33,465 nt of DNA. It comes from a bacterium (GTDB taxonomy: Bacteria; Cyanobacteriota; Vampirovibrionia; Gastranaerophilales; Gastranaerophilaceae). A model generated the notes under the pieces. The model made no database searches. It was not told the DNA's origin and saw only the letters and a list, made by a program, of their open reading frames with translations. Shown here one piece after another: positions 8,497 to 18,318 of this stretch. The translations under genes were made by a program, and so were the position numbers. The first letter of the stretch is position 1. Every line of letters begins with the position of its first letter. The stretch covers positions 1 to 33,465 of the forward strand of contig JAFVDH010000006.1 in assembly GCA_017478515.1 (NCBI GenBank), read 5' to 3'.

Positions 8497-8814
8497 TTAT
8501 TGCATTGACTGAATTAGCCGATATATTATTTTTATATTTTCCGGGCTTAAGTTATCCAAGCTTTTTATTATATTATTTTTCATATCATCCGTATTTTTGG
8601 TCAGATAATTGAAATCAAACAGTTCCGGCAGCGATACATGTAAAGCTTCCGATATTGCCAATAACGATTTTGCAGGAAAGGTATTTCCGCATTCAATATT
8701 ACTCAAGTTTCTTTGGTCTATATTTATTAATTCGGCTAATTGCTGCTGAGAATATCCTCGACTTATTCTTAATTTTTTTATTTTTTGTCCAAGTAGATAT
8801 TTTATTTCTTTCAT
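8497..8814 (-). CDS. XRE-family HTH transcriptional regulator
   Basis: 105 residues with a Cro/CI-type HTH at about 6-62 (KIKKLRISRGYSQQQLAEL, then the RNLSNIECG recognition helix) and a short helical tail that may dimerise. The SD AGAGGG precedes ATG at the proper distance. It is encoded divergently from the anchored protein at 8970, so it might regulate that gene or itself. No clear operator is visible in the roughly 155-nt intergenic region. Its 3' end lies 15 nt from repeat element copy 1. Confidence 0.88.
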   Translation of the reverse strand: MKEIKYLLGQKIKKLRISRGYSQQQLAELINIDQRNLSNIECGNTFPAKSLLAISEALHVSLPELFDFNYLTKNTDDMKNNIIKSLDNLSPENIKIIYRLIQSMQ

Positions 8815-8879
8815 TTTTCCCTCTAATACACTAGTATGAATATTATTAATTTATAAGGATGAAATTTGGGTATATATTG

Positions 8880-8908
8880 TTGACTTAACCAATTTTATAT
8901 AGTAATAT
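8880..8908 (+). promoter_or_regulatory. Promoter for the 8970 gene
   Basis: TTGACT (8880-8885), a 17-nt spacer, and TAATAT (8903-8908), giving a leader of about 55 nt. Confidence 0.6.
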
Positions 8909-8969
8909 TAGATAGAAAATTTCTACATTTTAAAAAATAAGTAATAAAAAATAGAACAATAGGTCGTGT

Positions 8970-9662
8970 ATGGTGTTAGAAAATTCAAATAATAAAATAT
9001 TTTCGCCGTTAGTTTTAACGGCGTTTGTTATTTGCTCTTTTATTTTTGCCTGCCAAAAGTTCAATCTTTACAGTGTTTTTAAATCAGAAATAAGCAGATT
9101 ATTTCCTGAAAATTTGGAAAAAATTTTAGATAAAGCATCTGCAAAAGAAAGTGTTTATTTAGGAAATAAGCAAGCTCAAAAATATGTTTTTGACGAAAAA
9201 AAAGATTATGATAATATTTTAAAATTTAACGAAAACAATAAAGATATTTATGTATTTAATATAGAAACTCAAAATCTGAAAGATGATAAATCAAAGATTG
9301 CTTATGAATTGGGGCGTATATACTTAAATATTAATGATAAAAATAAGTCTCAATGCACTTATAATTACGGAATACAAGCTTACGGCAAAAATGTTGAATA
9401 TTTTCCGTGTTCTGAAACGCAATTTTTGAAAAGTCTTCCTGAAATTGCTAAACTAAAAAAAGATGCTTATGAAAAATTAAAAAATACAACAGATGAATAT
9501 AACAGACTTAAATATTGTGAAAGTCTTAAAAATTATAAAAATAATTCTGAATGTTTCGGATTAAATGATACTAACTTTTCTGAAACTACTTACGAAAGAT
9601 TAGATAAATTACGCGAATATCAACTCAAAAACTTACTGGATACCACTCTAAACGTGTTGTAA
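8970..9662 (+). CDS. Hypothetical membrane-anchored or secreted protein
   Basis: 230 residues. Residues 13-29 (SPLVLTAFVICSFIFAC) form one hydrophobic segment preceded by few charges, so the protein is probably an N-terminally anchored envelope protein, with a Cys at 28 that could be a lipid attachment site (weak). The rest is a soluble, Lys/Asn-rich helical domain with paired cysteines (SQCTY, FPCSE, KYCES, SECFG) that could form disulphides outside the cytoplasm. The SD is a weak AGGT 5 nt before ATG. It is monocistronic with its own promoter and terminator. I do not recognise a family. Confidence 0.75.
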   Translation: MVLENSNNKIFSPLVLTAFVICSFIFACQKFNLYSVFKSEISRLFPENLEKILDKASAKESVYLGNKQAQKYVFDEKKDYDNILKFNENNKDIYVFNIETQNLKDDKSKIAYELGRIYLNINDKNKSQCTYNYGIQAYGKNVEYFPCSETQFLKSLPEIAKLKKDAYEKLKNTTDEYNRLKYCESLKNYKNNSECFGLNDTNFSETTYERLDKLREYQLKNLLDTTLNVL

Positions 9663-9691
9663 TGACTCTTTTGGCGTGGTATCATTTTTTT
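9639..9691 (+). terminator. Terminator after the 8970 gene
   Basis: GATACCAC (9639-9646) pairs with GTGGTATC (9676-9683), with a long loop, followed by a run of eight Ts. The stem begins inside the 3' end of the coding sequence. Confidence 0.65.
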
Positions 9692-9770
9692 AATTTTGTG
9701 TTGATATTTAGAATAGGTTTTATTCAGAACTTTGTTTTATGAACTTTTAATACCGATATAAATTTATAAC

Positions 9771-9798
9771 TTTACAAATAAATTATATTATGTATAAT
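9771..9798 (+). promoter_or_regulatory. Promoter of the rimP-nusA operon
   Basis: TTTACA (9771-9776), a 16-nt spacer, and a perfect TATAAT (9793-9798). The predicted start (about 9805) is only about 10 nt before a strong terminator-like hairpin, so transcripts meet that hairpin before rimP. Confidence 0.65.
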
Positions 9799-9814
9799 AT
9801 ATCTAAGGTCTTTT

Positions 9815-9846
9815 AAAAAAAGAACGGGTTTACCCGTTCTTTTTTT
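9815..9846 (+). terminator. Leader terminator/attenuator hairpin upstream of rimP
   Basis: A perfect 14-bp stem with a 4-nt loop: an A-tract then AGAACGGG, closing with CCCGTTCT and a T-tract. It is a canonical intrinsic terminator. Because it lies between the predicted operon promoter and rimP, it is a candidate attenuator. Its A- and T-tracts would also let it work on the other strand. Confidence 0.8.
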
Positions 9847-9867
9847 AACTATATGAAGGATATTCAC

Positions 9868-10350
9868 ATGAAACCTGAAATAAACAGAAAAGAAATTTTG
9901 GATAAATTAATGCCGTTGGTTGAAAATACGGCAATGAGATTTAATTTTATCCCTGTAGAAGTAGATTTTTCAAGAGAAAATCATAAAAATTTTATAAGAA
10001 TTTTCTTGTTCTCTTACGAAAAGCCGATTTCTATCGATGATTGCGAAAAGTTTAGCAGAAGTTTGAACGAATTCTTGGATGACTTGTTTGACTTTAAATA
10101 CTATTTGGAAGTTTCTTCACCGGGATTAGAAAGAAAATTTAAATCTAATAAAGAATATTTAATTTTTAAAGGCCGTAATGTAAGTATAAAATTATACGAA
10201 CCTTTAGAAGATATGAAAGATGTGATTTTTAAAGCAACTCTTTTGGATTTTGACGAAAATGCGGGCGTTACTGTAAAAAGACTTGAAGATGGTAAAGAAA
10301 TTCTTTTACCGCTTGAAAAGATAAAAAATACAAAATTATATTTGGAATAA
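9868..10350 (+). CDS. rimP: Ribosome maturation factor RimP
   Basis: RimP binds the 30S subunit and helps its maturation. The 160-aa product has the N-terminal alpha/beta domain, with the family motif YYLEVSSPGLERKF (the xEVSSPGxxRPL signature) near residues 80-93. A C-terminal SH3-like barrel (about 100-158) follows. An in-frame ATG at 9853 exists, but GAAGGA (9855-9860) is a good SD 7 nt before 9868, so I choose 9868. It is directly upstream of nusA, the classical gene order. Confidence 0.93.
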   Translation: MKPEINRKEILDKLMPLVENTAMRFNFIPVEVDFSRENHKNFIRIFLFSYEKPISIDDCEKFSRSLNEFLDDLFDFKYYLEVSSPGLERKFKSNKEYLIFKGRNVSIKLYEPLEDMKDVIFKATLLDFDENAGVTVKRLEDGKEILLPLEKIKNTKLYLE

Positions 10351-10374
10351 AAATAAATTAATAAGGAGATAAAA

Positions 10375-11625
10375 ATGATTAAAATCGGTACAGCATTATT
10401 TGAAGCATGTGAAGAATTGGAAAAGGAAAGAGGAATATCAAAAGAAGTTTTAATATCTTCATTATGTGATGCTATGGTAGCAGCGTACAAAAAACACATG
10501 AAAGTTAAAGAAGCAGCAAATATAGAGGCAATTTTGGACGAACAATCAGGTGAAATCGGTGTGTTCTGTACAAAAGTCGTTGTAAAATCAGTTGAAGACG
10601 GCATGGAAGATGAACAAATTTCTTTGGCAGAAGCAAAAGAAATTGACGAAGATGTAGAACTTGAAGATGAAGTAAAAATAGAAGTTACACCTGAACAATT
10701 CGGCCGTATTGCAGCTCAAGCCGCAAGACAAGTTATAACTCAAAGAATTAGAGAAGCTGAAAGAAATATGGTTTTAAATGAATTCTTAGAGAAAAAAGGA
10801 ACTTTAACAACAGGTATAATTCAAAGAGTTGAAAACAGAAACGTAATAGTAAATATCGGAAAAACAGATGCAATTATGCCTCAAAAAGAACAAATTCCGG
10901 GCGAATACTACAAACCTGGTAACAGAATAAGAGTATTTGTTTTGAATGTAAAAGAAACAACAAGATTACCGCAAGTAATAGTTTCACATGCTCATGCTGA
11001 AATTGTAAGAGAGTTATTTGAACTTGAAGTACCTGAAATTGAAGATAATATCGTAGAAATCAAATCAATTTCCCGTGAGGCAGGATACAGAACAAAAATT
11101 GCAGTATGGTCGAATGACCCTGAAGTTGACTCCGTAGGAGCATGTATAGGGCCAAGAGGTTCAAGAATACAAACAATAGTAGGCGAATTAAGAAACGAAA
11201 AAATTGATATCGTAAGATATTCTGAAGACCCTGTAGAATATATCGTAAATGCCCTATCACCTGCAAGAGTTGTGTCAGTTGATATTATGGCAGATGACGA
11301 ATACGCTCATGAGGCAATGGTTGTAGTTCCTGATGACCAACTAAGTTTGGCAATCGGTCGTGAGGGTCAAAATGTTAGACTTGCTCATAAATTGACAGGC
11401 TGGAAAATTGATATTAAATCTGTTTCTCAAATGGAAAAAGCAGAAGAAGAGGCTCAAAGAAACTTTGCATATCAAGATGACGAAGTTGAAGAAGAAAAAA
11501 ATTATGATGAAGACGAAATTAATGAAGAAATAGCAGAAGAAATGTCTCAACAAGAATACGAAGAAGAAGACATGATGGAAGAATCTGTTTCTGAGGAACA
11601 GGACGAAGTTTCTGAAGAAGAATAA
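10375..11625 (+). CDS. nusA: Transcription termination/antitermination protein NusA
   Basis: NusA binds RNA polymerase and modulates pausing, intrinsic termination and antitermination. The 416-aa product has the N-terminal RNAP-binding domain (about 1-125), an S1 domain (about 130-200) and tandem KH domains (about 225-345; motifs IGPRGSRIQ and IGREGQNVRLAHKL). It ends in a very acidic, Glu-rich tail of about 65 residues instead of the C-terminal AR repeats of E. coli NusA. The SD AAGGAG is 8 nt before ATG. The usual followers (ylxR, infB) are absent: a strong terminator follows. Confidence 0.96.
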   Translation: MIKIGTALFEACEELEKERGISKEVLISSLCDAMVAAYKKHMKVKEAANIEAILDEQSGEIGVFCTKVVVKSVEDGMEDEQISLAEAKEIDEDVELEDEVKIEVTPEQFGRIAAQAARQVITQRIREAERNMVLNEFLEKKGTLTTGIIQRVENRNVIVNIGKTDAIMPQKEQIPGEYYKPGNRIRVFVLNVKETTRLPQVIVSHAHAEIVRELFELEVPEIEDNIVEIKSISREAGYRTKIAVWSNDPEVDSVGACIGPRGSRIQTIVGELRNEKIDIVRYSEDPVEYIVNALSPARVVSVDIMADDEYAHEAMVVVPDDQLSLAIGREGQNVRLAHKLTGWKIDIKSVSQMEKAEEEAQRNFAYQDDEVEEEKNYDEDEINEEIAEEMSQQEYEEEDMMEESVSEEQDEVSEEE

Positions 11626-11656
11626 GTTTATTTTTCTAAAGAATATTAATGAAATA

Positions 11657-11688
11657 TGGGCGGGTTGTTCTTTTGAACAACCCGCCCA
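11657..11688 (+). terminator. Terminator of the rimP-nusA operon
   Basis: A 14-bp perfect stem (11657-11670 with 11675-11688), a TTTT loop and a T-rich tail. Confidence 0.85.
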
Positions 11689-11704
11689 TTTGTTTAAAAT
11701 TGAG

Positions 11705-11734
11705 AAAGAGGATGATTTTTTAGTCATCCTCTTT
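11705..11734. terminator. Second hairpin, probable terminator of the 11749 gene
   Basis: An 11-bp stem (11705-11715 with 11724-11734) with an 8-nt loop. It lies between convergent genes and follows the nusA terminator by 16 nt. Confidence 0.65.
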
Positions 11735-11748
11735 TATGTAAATTTTTT

Positions 11749-12153
11749 CTAAGCTACAAGATTTATTTTATTATTATTTTGAGCCTGAGCTTCTTTATCT
11801 TTTAATTTTAGATATCGTTCACATTGTTTTGTTTTGTCGTATCCGAGAAGAACGCCTAAAATAAAATCTTGTTCAGGGTTTAATTTAGATAAATTTGGCT
11901 GATTGAAAGATTTGATAACATCAACACAAGGCTTATCGCCAAAGAAAACATTCAAATTTCTTCCGCCCGGAGCAGGAGATAAATGATAATTTAAATCATC
12001 ACGCTGTAATCTTTTTTCAATAGAATCTTTATCTTTCATGCTTTCAACCTGCAAAACAAGAGGACGAATGCCATGCTTGTAGCCGTAAATATGTTCGTTC
12101 AAAACACTCATGTCAGGTTTTTGTGTAATAGGGTTTATTGCAGATATAGCCAT
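11749..12153 (-). CDS. DUF2023-like protein of unknown function
   Basis: 134 residues with no signal peptide or membrane segment. The core (about 18-120) has HIYGYKHGIRPLVLQ near the start, NVFFGDKPCVDVIK in the middle, and EQDFILGVLLGYDKTKQCERY at the end. From memory this layout (HIYEYKKGxRxLVL, then FFG, then EDFILGxLLGYD..QQCxRY) matches the DUF2023 family of small alpha/beta proteins. I cannot search to confirm it. An ideal SD (AAGGAG) precedes ATG. It is monocistronic and convergent with nusA. No biochemical role is known to me. Confidence 0.8.
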   Translation of the reverse strand: MAISAINPITQKPDMSVLNEHIYGYKHGIRPLVLQVESMKDKDSIEKRLQRDDLNYHLSPAPGGRNLNVFFGDKPCVDVIKSFNQPNLSKLNPEQDFILGVLLGYDKTKQCERYLKLKDKEAQAQNNNKINLVA

Positions 12154-12249
12154 AATATTCTCCTTATAAATTGTGTAACTTGACTATAATAACTGCCGTG
12201 AAAAAAGAAATTGCCATGAAATTAATAAAAATTTACAAATAAAATCAAG

Positions 12250-12277
12250 TTGACACAAAAGTTTGAGCATATAGAAT
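12250..12277 (+). promoter_or_regulatory. Promoter of tuf
   Basis: A perfect TTGACA (12250-12255), a 16-nt spacer, and TAGAAT (12272-12277, 5 of 6 consensus), with a leader of about 60 nt. This is consistent with very high expression. Confidence 0.8.
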
Positions 12278-12343
12278 AAAATTATAGCTTAGTGTTATAA
12301 GTTAAAAAGTAATATTTTAGAAAAGAAAAAGGAGACCACTAAC

Positions 12344-13552
12344 ATGGCACGCGAAAAGTACGAAAGAACCAAACCACACGTTAACGTTGGTACTATTGGT
12401 CACGTAGACCACGGTAAAACAACATTAACAGCAGCAATTACTGCAACATTAGCAGCAGCAGGTCAAGCAGAATTAAAGAAATTTGATGAAATCGATGCTG
12501 CTCCTGAAGAAAAAGCAAGAGGTATAACCATCTCTACAGCTCACGTAGAATACGAAACAGCAACAAGACACTACGCTCACGTTGACTGCCCGGGCCACGC
12601 CGACTACGTTAAAAACATGATTACAGGTGCTGCTCAAATGGACGGTGCAATTCTTGTAGTTGCAGCTACAGACGGTGCAATGCCTCAAACTCGTGAACAC
12701 ATCCTTCTTGCAAGACAAGTTGGTGTTCCTAACTTAGTAGTATTCTTAAATAAATGCGATATGGTTGACGACGCTGAATTATTAGAATTAGTTGAAATGG
12801 AAGTTAGAGAATTGTTAACTTCTTATGAATTCGACGGCGACAATATTCCATTCATCCACGGTTCAGCATTAAAAGCTTTAGAAGCTGTACAAGCTAACCC
12901 ATCAATCGCTAGAGGCGATAATGAATGGACAGACAAAATTTGGGAACTAATGGATGCATTAGATTCATACTTCCCAGAACCTGAACGTGATTTAGACAAA
13001 CCATTCTTGATGCCTGTTGAAGACGTATTCTCAATCACAGGTCGTGGTACAGTTGCTACAGGTAGAGTAGAACGTGGTATCGTTAAAGTTGGTGACGAAG
13101 TTGAAATCGTTGGTTTAGGCGAAACTAAGAAAACAACTGTAACAGGTGTTGAAATGTTCAGAAAATCATTGGACCAAGGTCAAGCTGGTGATAATATCGG
13201 TGCTTTATTAAGAGGTGTTGATAAAACTGATATTCAACGTGGTCAAGTATTGGCTAAACCTGGTACAATTCACCCACATACAAACTTTACAGCTAACGTT
13301 TACGTATTGAAAAAAGAAGAAGGCGGACGTCACACTCCATTCTTCCCTGGTTACAGACCTCAATTCTATATCAGAACAACTGACGTAACAGGTTCAATCA
13401 AATTCGACGGCGAAATGGTAATGCCTGGTGATAACGTTGTAATGGAAGTTGAATTAATAGCTCCTGTTGCTATCGAAGAAGGTATGAGATTCGCTATTCG
13501 TGAAGGCGGACGTACCGTTGGTGCAGGTGTTGTAGACAAAATTAAAGCTTAG
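12344..13552 (+). CDS. tuf: Elongation factor Tu
   Basis: The GTPase that delivers aminoacyl-tRNA to the ribosome. The 402-aa product carries all G motifs: GHVDHGKT (G1), the RGITI switch I region, DCPGH (G3), NKCD (G4) and GSALKAL (G5), followed by the two beta-barrel domains ([17 protein letters not shown] onward). The SD AAGGAG lies 8-9 nt before ATG. Codon use is visibly more biased toward C-ending codons than in its neighbours, as expected for a top-expressed gene. It stands alone with its own promoter and terminator, not in a str operon with rpsG and fusA. Confidence 0.99.
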   Translation: MAREKYERTKPHVNVGTIGHVDHGKTTLTAAITATLAAAGQAELKKFDEIDAAPEEKARGITISTAHVEYETATRHYAHVDCPGHADYVKNMITGAAQMDGAILVVAATDGAMPQTREHILLARQVGVPNLVVFLNKCDMVDDAELLELVEMEVRELLTSYEFDGDNIPFIHGSALKALEAVQANPSIARGDNEWTDKIWELMDALDSYFPEPERDLDKPFLMPVEDVFSITGRGTVATGRVERGIVKVGDEVEIVGLGETKKTTVTGVEMFRKSLDQGQAGDNIGALLRGVDKTDIQRGQVLAKPGTIHPHTNFTANVYVLKKEEGGRHTPFFPGYRPQFYIRTTDVTGSIKFDGEMVMPGDNVVMEVELIAPVAIEEGMRFAIREGGRTVGAGVVDKIKA

Positions 13553-13598
13553 TTTTAAGTTTTAACTTTAGTCTATGTTGTTACATTAAAATCTTTTT

Positions 13599-13632
13599 AA
13601 CCTCCGGGAAAAACCCCGGAGGTTTCTTTTTC
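13599..13632 (+). terminator. Terminator of tuf
   Basis: A 10-bp GC-rich stem (13599-13608 with 13615-13624), a 6-nt loop and a T-rich tail. Confidence 0.88.
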
Positions 13633-13732
13633 TTAATTTTTATTAAACGAAATTTACCTTATATGAATTATTTTTCTTTCTTATTATTCTATTTTTTAGA
13701 TTTTTATGGTAATATGTAGGAAAAATAAAAAG

Positions 13733-13760
13733 TTGTAATTTTTTATTTTTAATTTATAAT
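13733..13760 (+). promoter_or_regulatory. Promoter for the 13794 gene
   Basis: TTGTAA (13733-13738), a 16-nt spacer and a perfect TATAAT (13755-13760). Confidence 0.65.
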
Positions 13761-13793
13761 AAACTTAATAAAATAGAATAATTTGGAGTAAAA

Positions 13794-14600
13794 ATGACTG
13801 AGAATTTTAACGAAGATATGAACAAAAATATCATAGAGGCTTTACAAAAACAATCTCAAGATGAAGAAGATTTTGACTTTGAAACTTCGGAAGAAGTTAT
13901 GGAAGAAGATATTAATGAATCGGATTTGGATTCAGTTGATGAGTTAATTGTTGAAGAGTCGCCAGTATTTGAAGAAGAAACAGCTCCTCAAATTGAAGAA
14001 GATGAATTTTCGATTTTAAATGATACATCGGAAGAAGAACCTGTAATGGAACAAGTTTTGTACGAAGAAACTGTTTATGATACTCCTCAAGAAGAGCCGG
14101 TTTATGAAACACCTGCATATGAGCAGCCATTATATAGTGCTCCGCATGTAGAGGAAACTCATTATGAATCGCCGGTATACGAAACTCCTGCGTATGATTC
14201 TCATTCGGAAGATGCACATTCTTACGATGCTCCAGCTTATGAACAGGATATTGCTCCGCATGCTGTTGTTGAAAAATTGGCTGATGAATTATATCAATTT
14301 GAAATACCATCAAATGTTGCAGTGTTGAAAAAATTGATTTCACAACTTCCGTCAGGCGTAACTCGTCAAACAGGGGCTCAAATTATTAAACAAACTATGG
14401 AAGCTCTTGGTATTTCTATGAAGAGTGTTTTGCAAGATGCTCAAGCTGTTCAAGAAAAATTGAATAACTCGGCTAAAGAATGTCAGGCTACTATTCAAGA
14501 ATACAAAAGACAAATTGCTACTTTGGAAGAACAAGCATCAAGCTACAGAAAACAATATAATAACTTGAATGATTTAGTAAGCTTGTTTATTCAACACTAA
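13794..14600 (+). CDS. Acidic protein with Tyr/Pro repeats and C-terminal coiled coil
   Basis: 268 residues in three parts. Residues about 1-85 are strongly acidic. Residues about 85-155 are a degenerate Tyr-Glu-x-Pro repeat region (YETPAYEQPLY, YESPVYETPAY, YDAPAYEQ). Residues about 160-268 are a helical domain (EKLADELYQFEIPSNVAVLKK onward), ending in a heptad-like coiled coil (about 215-262). No signal peptide or membrane segment is visible. SD GGAG and an independent promoter and terminator mark it as a real, monocistronic gene. I do not recognise it. A disordered acidic front on a coiled coil suggests a scaffold or polar/cell-division type protein, which is speculation. Confidence 0.85.
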   Translation: MTENFNEDMNKNIIEALQKQSQDEEDFDFETSEEVMEEDINESDLDSVDELIVEESPVFEEETAPQIEEDEFSILNDTSEEEPVMEQVLYEETVYDTPQEEPVYETPAYEQPLYSAPHVEETHYESPVYETPAYDSHSEDAHSYDAPAYEQDIAPHAVVEKLADELYQFEIPSNVAVLKKLISQLPSGVTRQTGAQIIKQTMEALGISMKSVLQDAQAVQEKLNNSAKECQATIQEYKRQIATLEEQASSYRKQYNNLNDLVSLFIQH

Positions 14601-14623
14601 TAAAAGTTATTAAAGAATATTTT

Positions 14624-14657
14624 AAAAAGGCCGATTAGAATTCTAATCGGCCTTTTT
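14624..14657 (+). terminator. Terminator after the 13794 gene
   Basis: A perfect 34-bp palindrome (17-bp arms, centre GAATTC), beginning with an A-run and ending in a T-run. It can work in both directions between two convergent genes. Confidence 0.88.
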
Positions 14658-14675
14658 GCTTTGTATTTAATTATT

Positions 14676-14882
14676 TTAAAATTTTAAATCGTTAATTAAT
14701 TTTGTATGTTTTATTTTTAAATCTTTGACTCTGTTTTCAAGTAAAAATGCTATATTACATGCATCTTTTTCTTCTAATGTGTCTATTCCGCAGATACAGC
14801 TTATTAATGCGTTCACAAGTGATTCAATAATTGCTATTTTTGATTCTATTAGGCTCATTCTTTGTTTAATTTTTTCATCCAT
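14676..14882 (-). CDS. Small helical hypothetical protein
   Basis: 68 residues, almost wholly alpha-helical: two heptad-rich helices (about 1-33 and 38-64) joined by a short turn containing CICG. This suggests a small antiparallel coiled coil. The SD AGAGGT is 5-6 nt before ATG. It is encoded divergently from the XRE gene at 14989, with about 106 nt between, and could be its partner or target. No family is recognised. Confidence 0.65.
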   Translation of the reverse strand: MDEKIKQRMSLIESKIAIIESLVNALISCICGIDTLEEKDACNIAFLLENRVKDLKIKHTKLINDLKF

Positions 14883-14953
14883 TTCGACCTCTTTGTTATT
14901 ATTTTTATCATTTTGCTATTTTTATTATCTTTTTGTCTATTATAATTTATTGA

Positions 14954-14985
14954 ACTTGGTTTGCCAAGTGTATATTATAATATAC
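14954..14985 (+). promoter_or_regulatory. Promoter/operator region of the XRE gene at 14989
   Basis: Two adjacent palindromes lie here: ACTTGG-TTTG-CCAAGT (14954-14969) and a perfect 16-bp palindrome GTATATTATAATATAC (14970-14985). The second contains a TATAAT -10 box (14976-14981) 7 nt before the ATG. The arrangement suits binding by the XRE dimer and autorepression. No good -35 is present at normal spacing. Confidence 0.6.
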
Positions 14986-14988
14986 ATT

Positions 14989-15225
14989 ATGACAAGAAAA
15001 ATAACCCAATTGAGTAATAAAATATGTTTAAAAATTAAATTAGAAAGACAAAAAAGAAATATTTCGCAGGAAAAACTTGCCGAAATGGCTGATTTAAGCA
15101 GACCTACCATAGGAAAAATTGAACGTGCGGAGGTTTCTCCATCTATAGATACGATAGAAAAATTGGCTATGGCTTTTGGTGTTGATTTTTTGGACTTAGT
15201 TGATGTATCTAAGTTTGAATTGTAG
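14989..15225 (+). CDS. XRE-family HTH regulator, probably leaderless
   Basis: 78 residues that are almost entirely the Cro/CI HTH domain: KIKLERQKRNISQEKLAEMADLSRP..IGKIERAEVSPSIDTIEKLA, then FGVDFLDLVD. I start at ATG 14989, not at the longer open frame from 14725, because the upstream part is a hydrophobic read-through of the opposite-strand gene. The -10 box also ends only 7 nt before 14989. There is no SD. Palindromes in the promoter suggest autoregulation. Confidence 0.88.
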   Translation: MTRKITQLSNKICLKIKLERQKRNISQEKLAEMADLSRPTIGKIERAEVSPSIDTIEKLAMAFGVDFLDLVDVSKFEL

Positions 15226-15241
15226 AAAAAGGTAAAAAATG

Positions 15242-15274
15242 AGGGGCAGATTTAATTTCATTAAATCTGCCCCT
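15242..15274. terminator. Bidirectional terminator between XRE gene and SIMPL gene
   Basis: A 15-bp perfect stem (15242-15256 with 15260-15274) and a 3-nt loop, GC-rich at the base, between convergent genes. It has the same style as the nrdJ/recJ hairpin: GGGC-type base, ATTTAA upper stem. Confidence 0.85.
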
Positions 15275-15294
15275 ATAAAATTAATTTTATTTTT

Positions 15295-16011
15295 TTATTT
15301 CAAAAAATAAGAAACATCTACAGTTGCGTTAAGGATAAGTTTTCCTGATTCGATAGGAGTAGCTGTATCTGCTGATGCTGTTGCACCTAGTGCGTTAGCT
15401 GAATAGAATTTTCTAAATGATGTTCCTCCCTGCATAGAACAAGTTGTATTTATTGATTTAACCCCTTTAACAGTTGTTCCGGCAGGAGCGGACAATTTAT
15501 TGGCTCTGTCTTTTGATTGTGCTACAAGTTCTGTTAACAAAGCTGTGCAGGCTTTGTCATAATCTGATACTTTAAAGTTTAAATTGCTTATTCTTGTTGC
15601 ACCCTCTTTTATCGCAGAATCAACTATTAAAGATACTTTATCCAAACTTTTTGTATAAACTGTAATTGTGTTAATAGCTACGTATTTATCAAATACTGTT
15701 TTGCCGTTTTTATATTCATTGCGTGGTGATAAGCTGTAGTTAGATGTAATTACATAATCTCCGTTTTGTGCATTAATTAATGATTTTATCTTTTTTTGTA
15801 CATTAAGTGATATTTTTTTATTTTCATCTGCTGCTACTTGAGAAGATTTGTCAGAAGTTTCTACACTAATAACAATTTCCGCTTTATCAGGATTAAGTTC
15901 TTTTGTTTTAGAAAGATAAATATTTATAAATCCGTCTTCTGCCAAAGCAAAAGCTCCCGACATCAAAACAACAGCAAACAATACAATGCCTGCAAATAAT
16001 TTTTTCTTCAT
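15295..16011 (-). CDS. SIMPL domain (DUF541) secreted protein
   Basis: 238 residues. A signal peptide (MKKKLFAGIVLFAVVLMSG...ALA) directs export. Then comes a SIMPL/DUF541 domain: IVISVETSDKSSQVAADEN, YSLSPRNEYKNGKTVFDKYVA, the GATRISNLNFKVSD block and an AQSKDRANKLS helix, all in family order. SIMPL proteins are periplasmic or outer-membrane proteins linked to envelope stress in a few species; the molecular role is unclear. The SD AGGAG precedes ATG. It follows the 16031 membrane-protein gene by 19 nt and may share a transcript with ligA. Confidence 0.88.
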   Translation of the reverse strand: MKKKLFAGIVLFAVVLMSGAFALAEDGFINIYLSKTKELNPDKAEIVISVETSDKSSQVAADENKKISLNVQKKIKSLINAQNGDYVITSNYSLSPRNEYKNGKTVFDKYVAINTITVYTKSLDKVSLIVDSAIKEGATRISNLNFKVSDYDKACTALLTELVAQSKDRANKLSAPAGTTVKGVKSINTTCSMQGGTSFRKFYSANALGATASADTATPIESGKLILNATVDVSYFLK

Positions 16012-16030
16012 AAAATTTTACTCCTTTTGG

Positions 16031-16303
16031 TTATTTTTTCACGTTTCTGTTAACCATAGAAACCATTATTCTATTGTTTGTTAACAGACAAAAACTGATA
16101 AATATAATAAACCAAAGAAGTTCGCCTTGCAAGAAATTGATTTCAGGAATTGCAAAAACAAAGTTAGAAACAAAATTCCAAACAGCCATGAATAAAAATC
16201 CCGGAAAAACAATAAATCCTACGCCTAAGCACATTACAGTAAACATAAACACTAACAAACCCATGATACCGTTTACGTTAATTATTTTTATATTTTTATT
16301 CAT
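16031..16303 (-). CDS. Small two-helix membrane protein, hypothetical
   Basis: 90 residues from ATG 16303, which has AAGGAT upstream at good spacing; an in-frame ATG at 16324 inside ligA is less likely. Two clear membrane segments lie at about 10-40 (GLLVFMFTVMCLGVGFIVF) and 55-75 (ELLWFIIFISFCLLT), with a basic C-terminus (NRNVKK) that would stay cytoplasmic. Its start is 4 nt after the ligA stop, so translation is probably coupled to ligA. It is not recognised as a named family. Confidence 0.8.
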   Translation of the reverse strand: MNKNIKIINVNGIMGLLVFMFTVMCLGVGFIVFPGFLFMAVWNFVSNFVFAIPEINFLQGELLWFIIFISFCLLTNNRIMVSMVNRNVKK

Positions 16304-16307
16304 AAAA

Positions 16308-18308
<2,001 letters not shown>

Positions 18309-18318
18309 TATAAATTTT

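Noticed and set aside
8424..8612. 62-codon plus-strand ORF across the repeat element and the XRE 3' end
   Set aside because: It has no SD, consists of Ile/Phe/Tyr-rich read-through of AT-rich repeat DNA, and overlaps a well-supported gene on the other strand.
13912..14343. 143-codon minus-strand ORF inside the acidic repeat gene
   Set aside because: It is a shadow of the biased codons in the plus-strand gene, which has promoter, SD and terminator; the shadow has none.
14725..14988. Long N-terminal extension of the XRE gene at 14989
   Set aside because: The extension is Ser/Phe/Leu-rich, antisense to a gene with its own SD, has no SD, and would lie upstream of the -10 box 7 nt before 14989.
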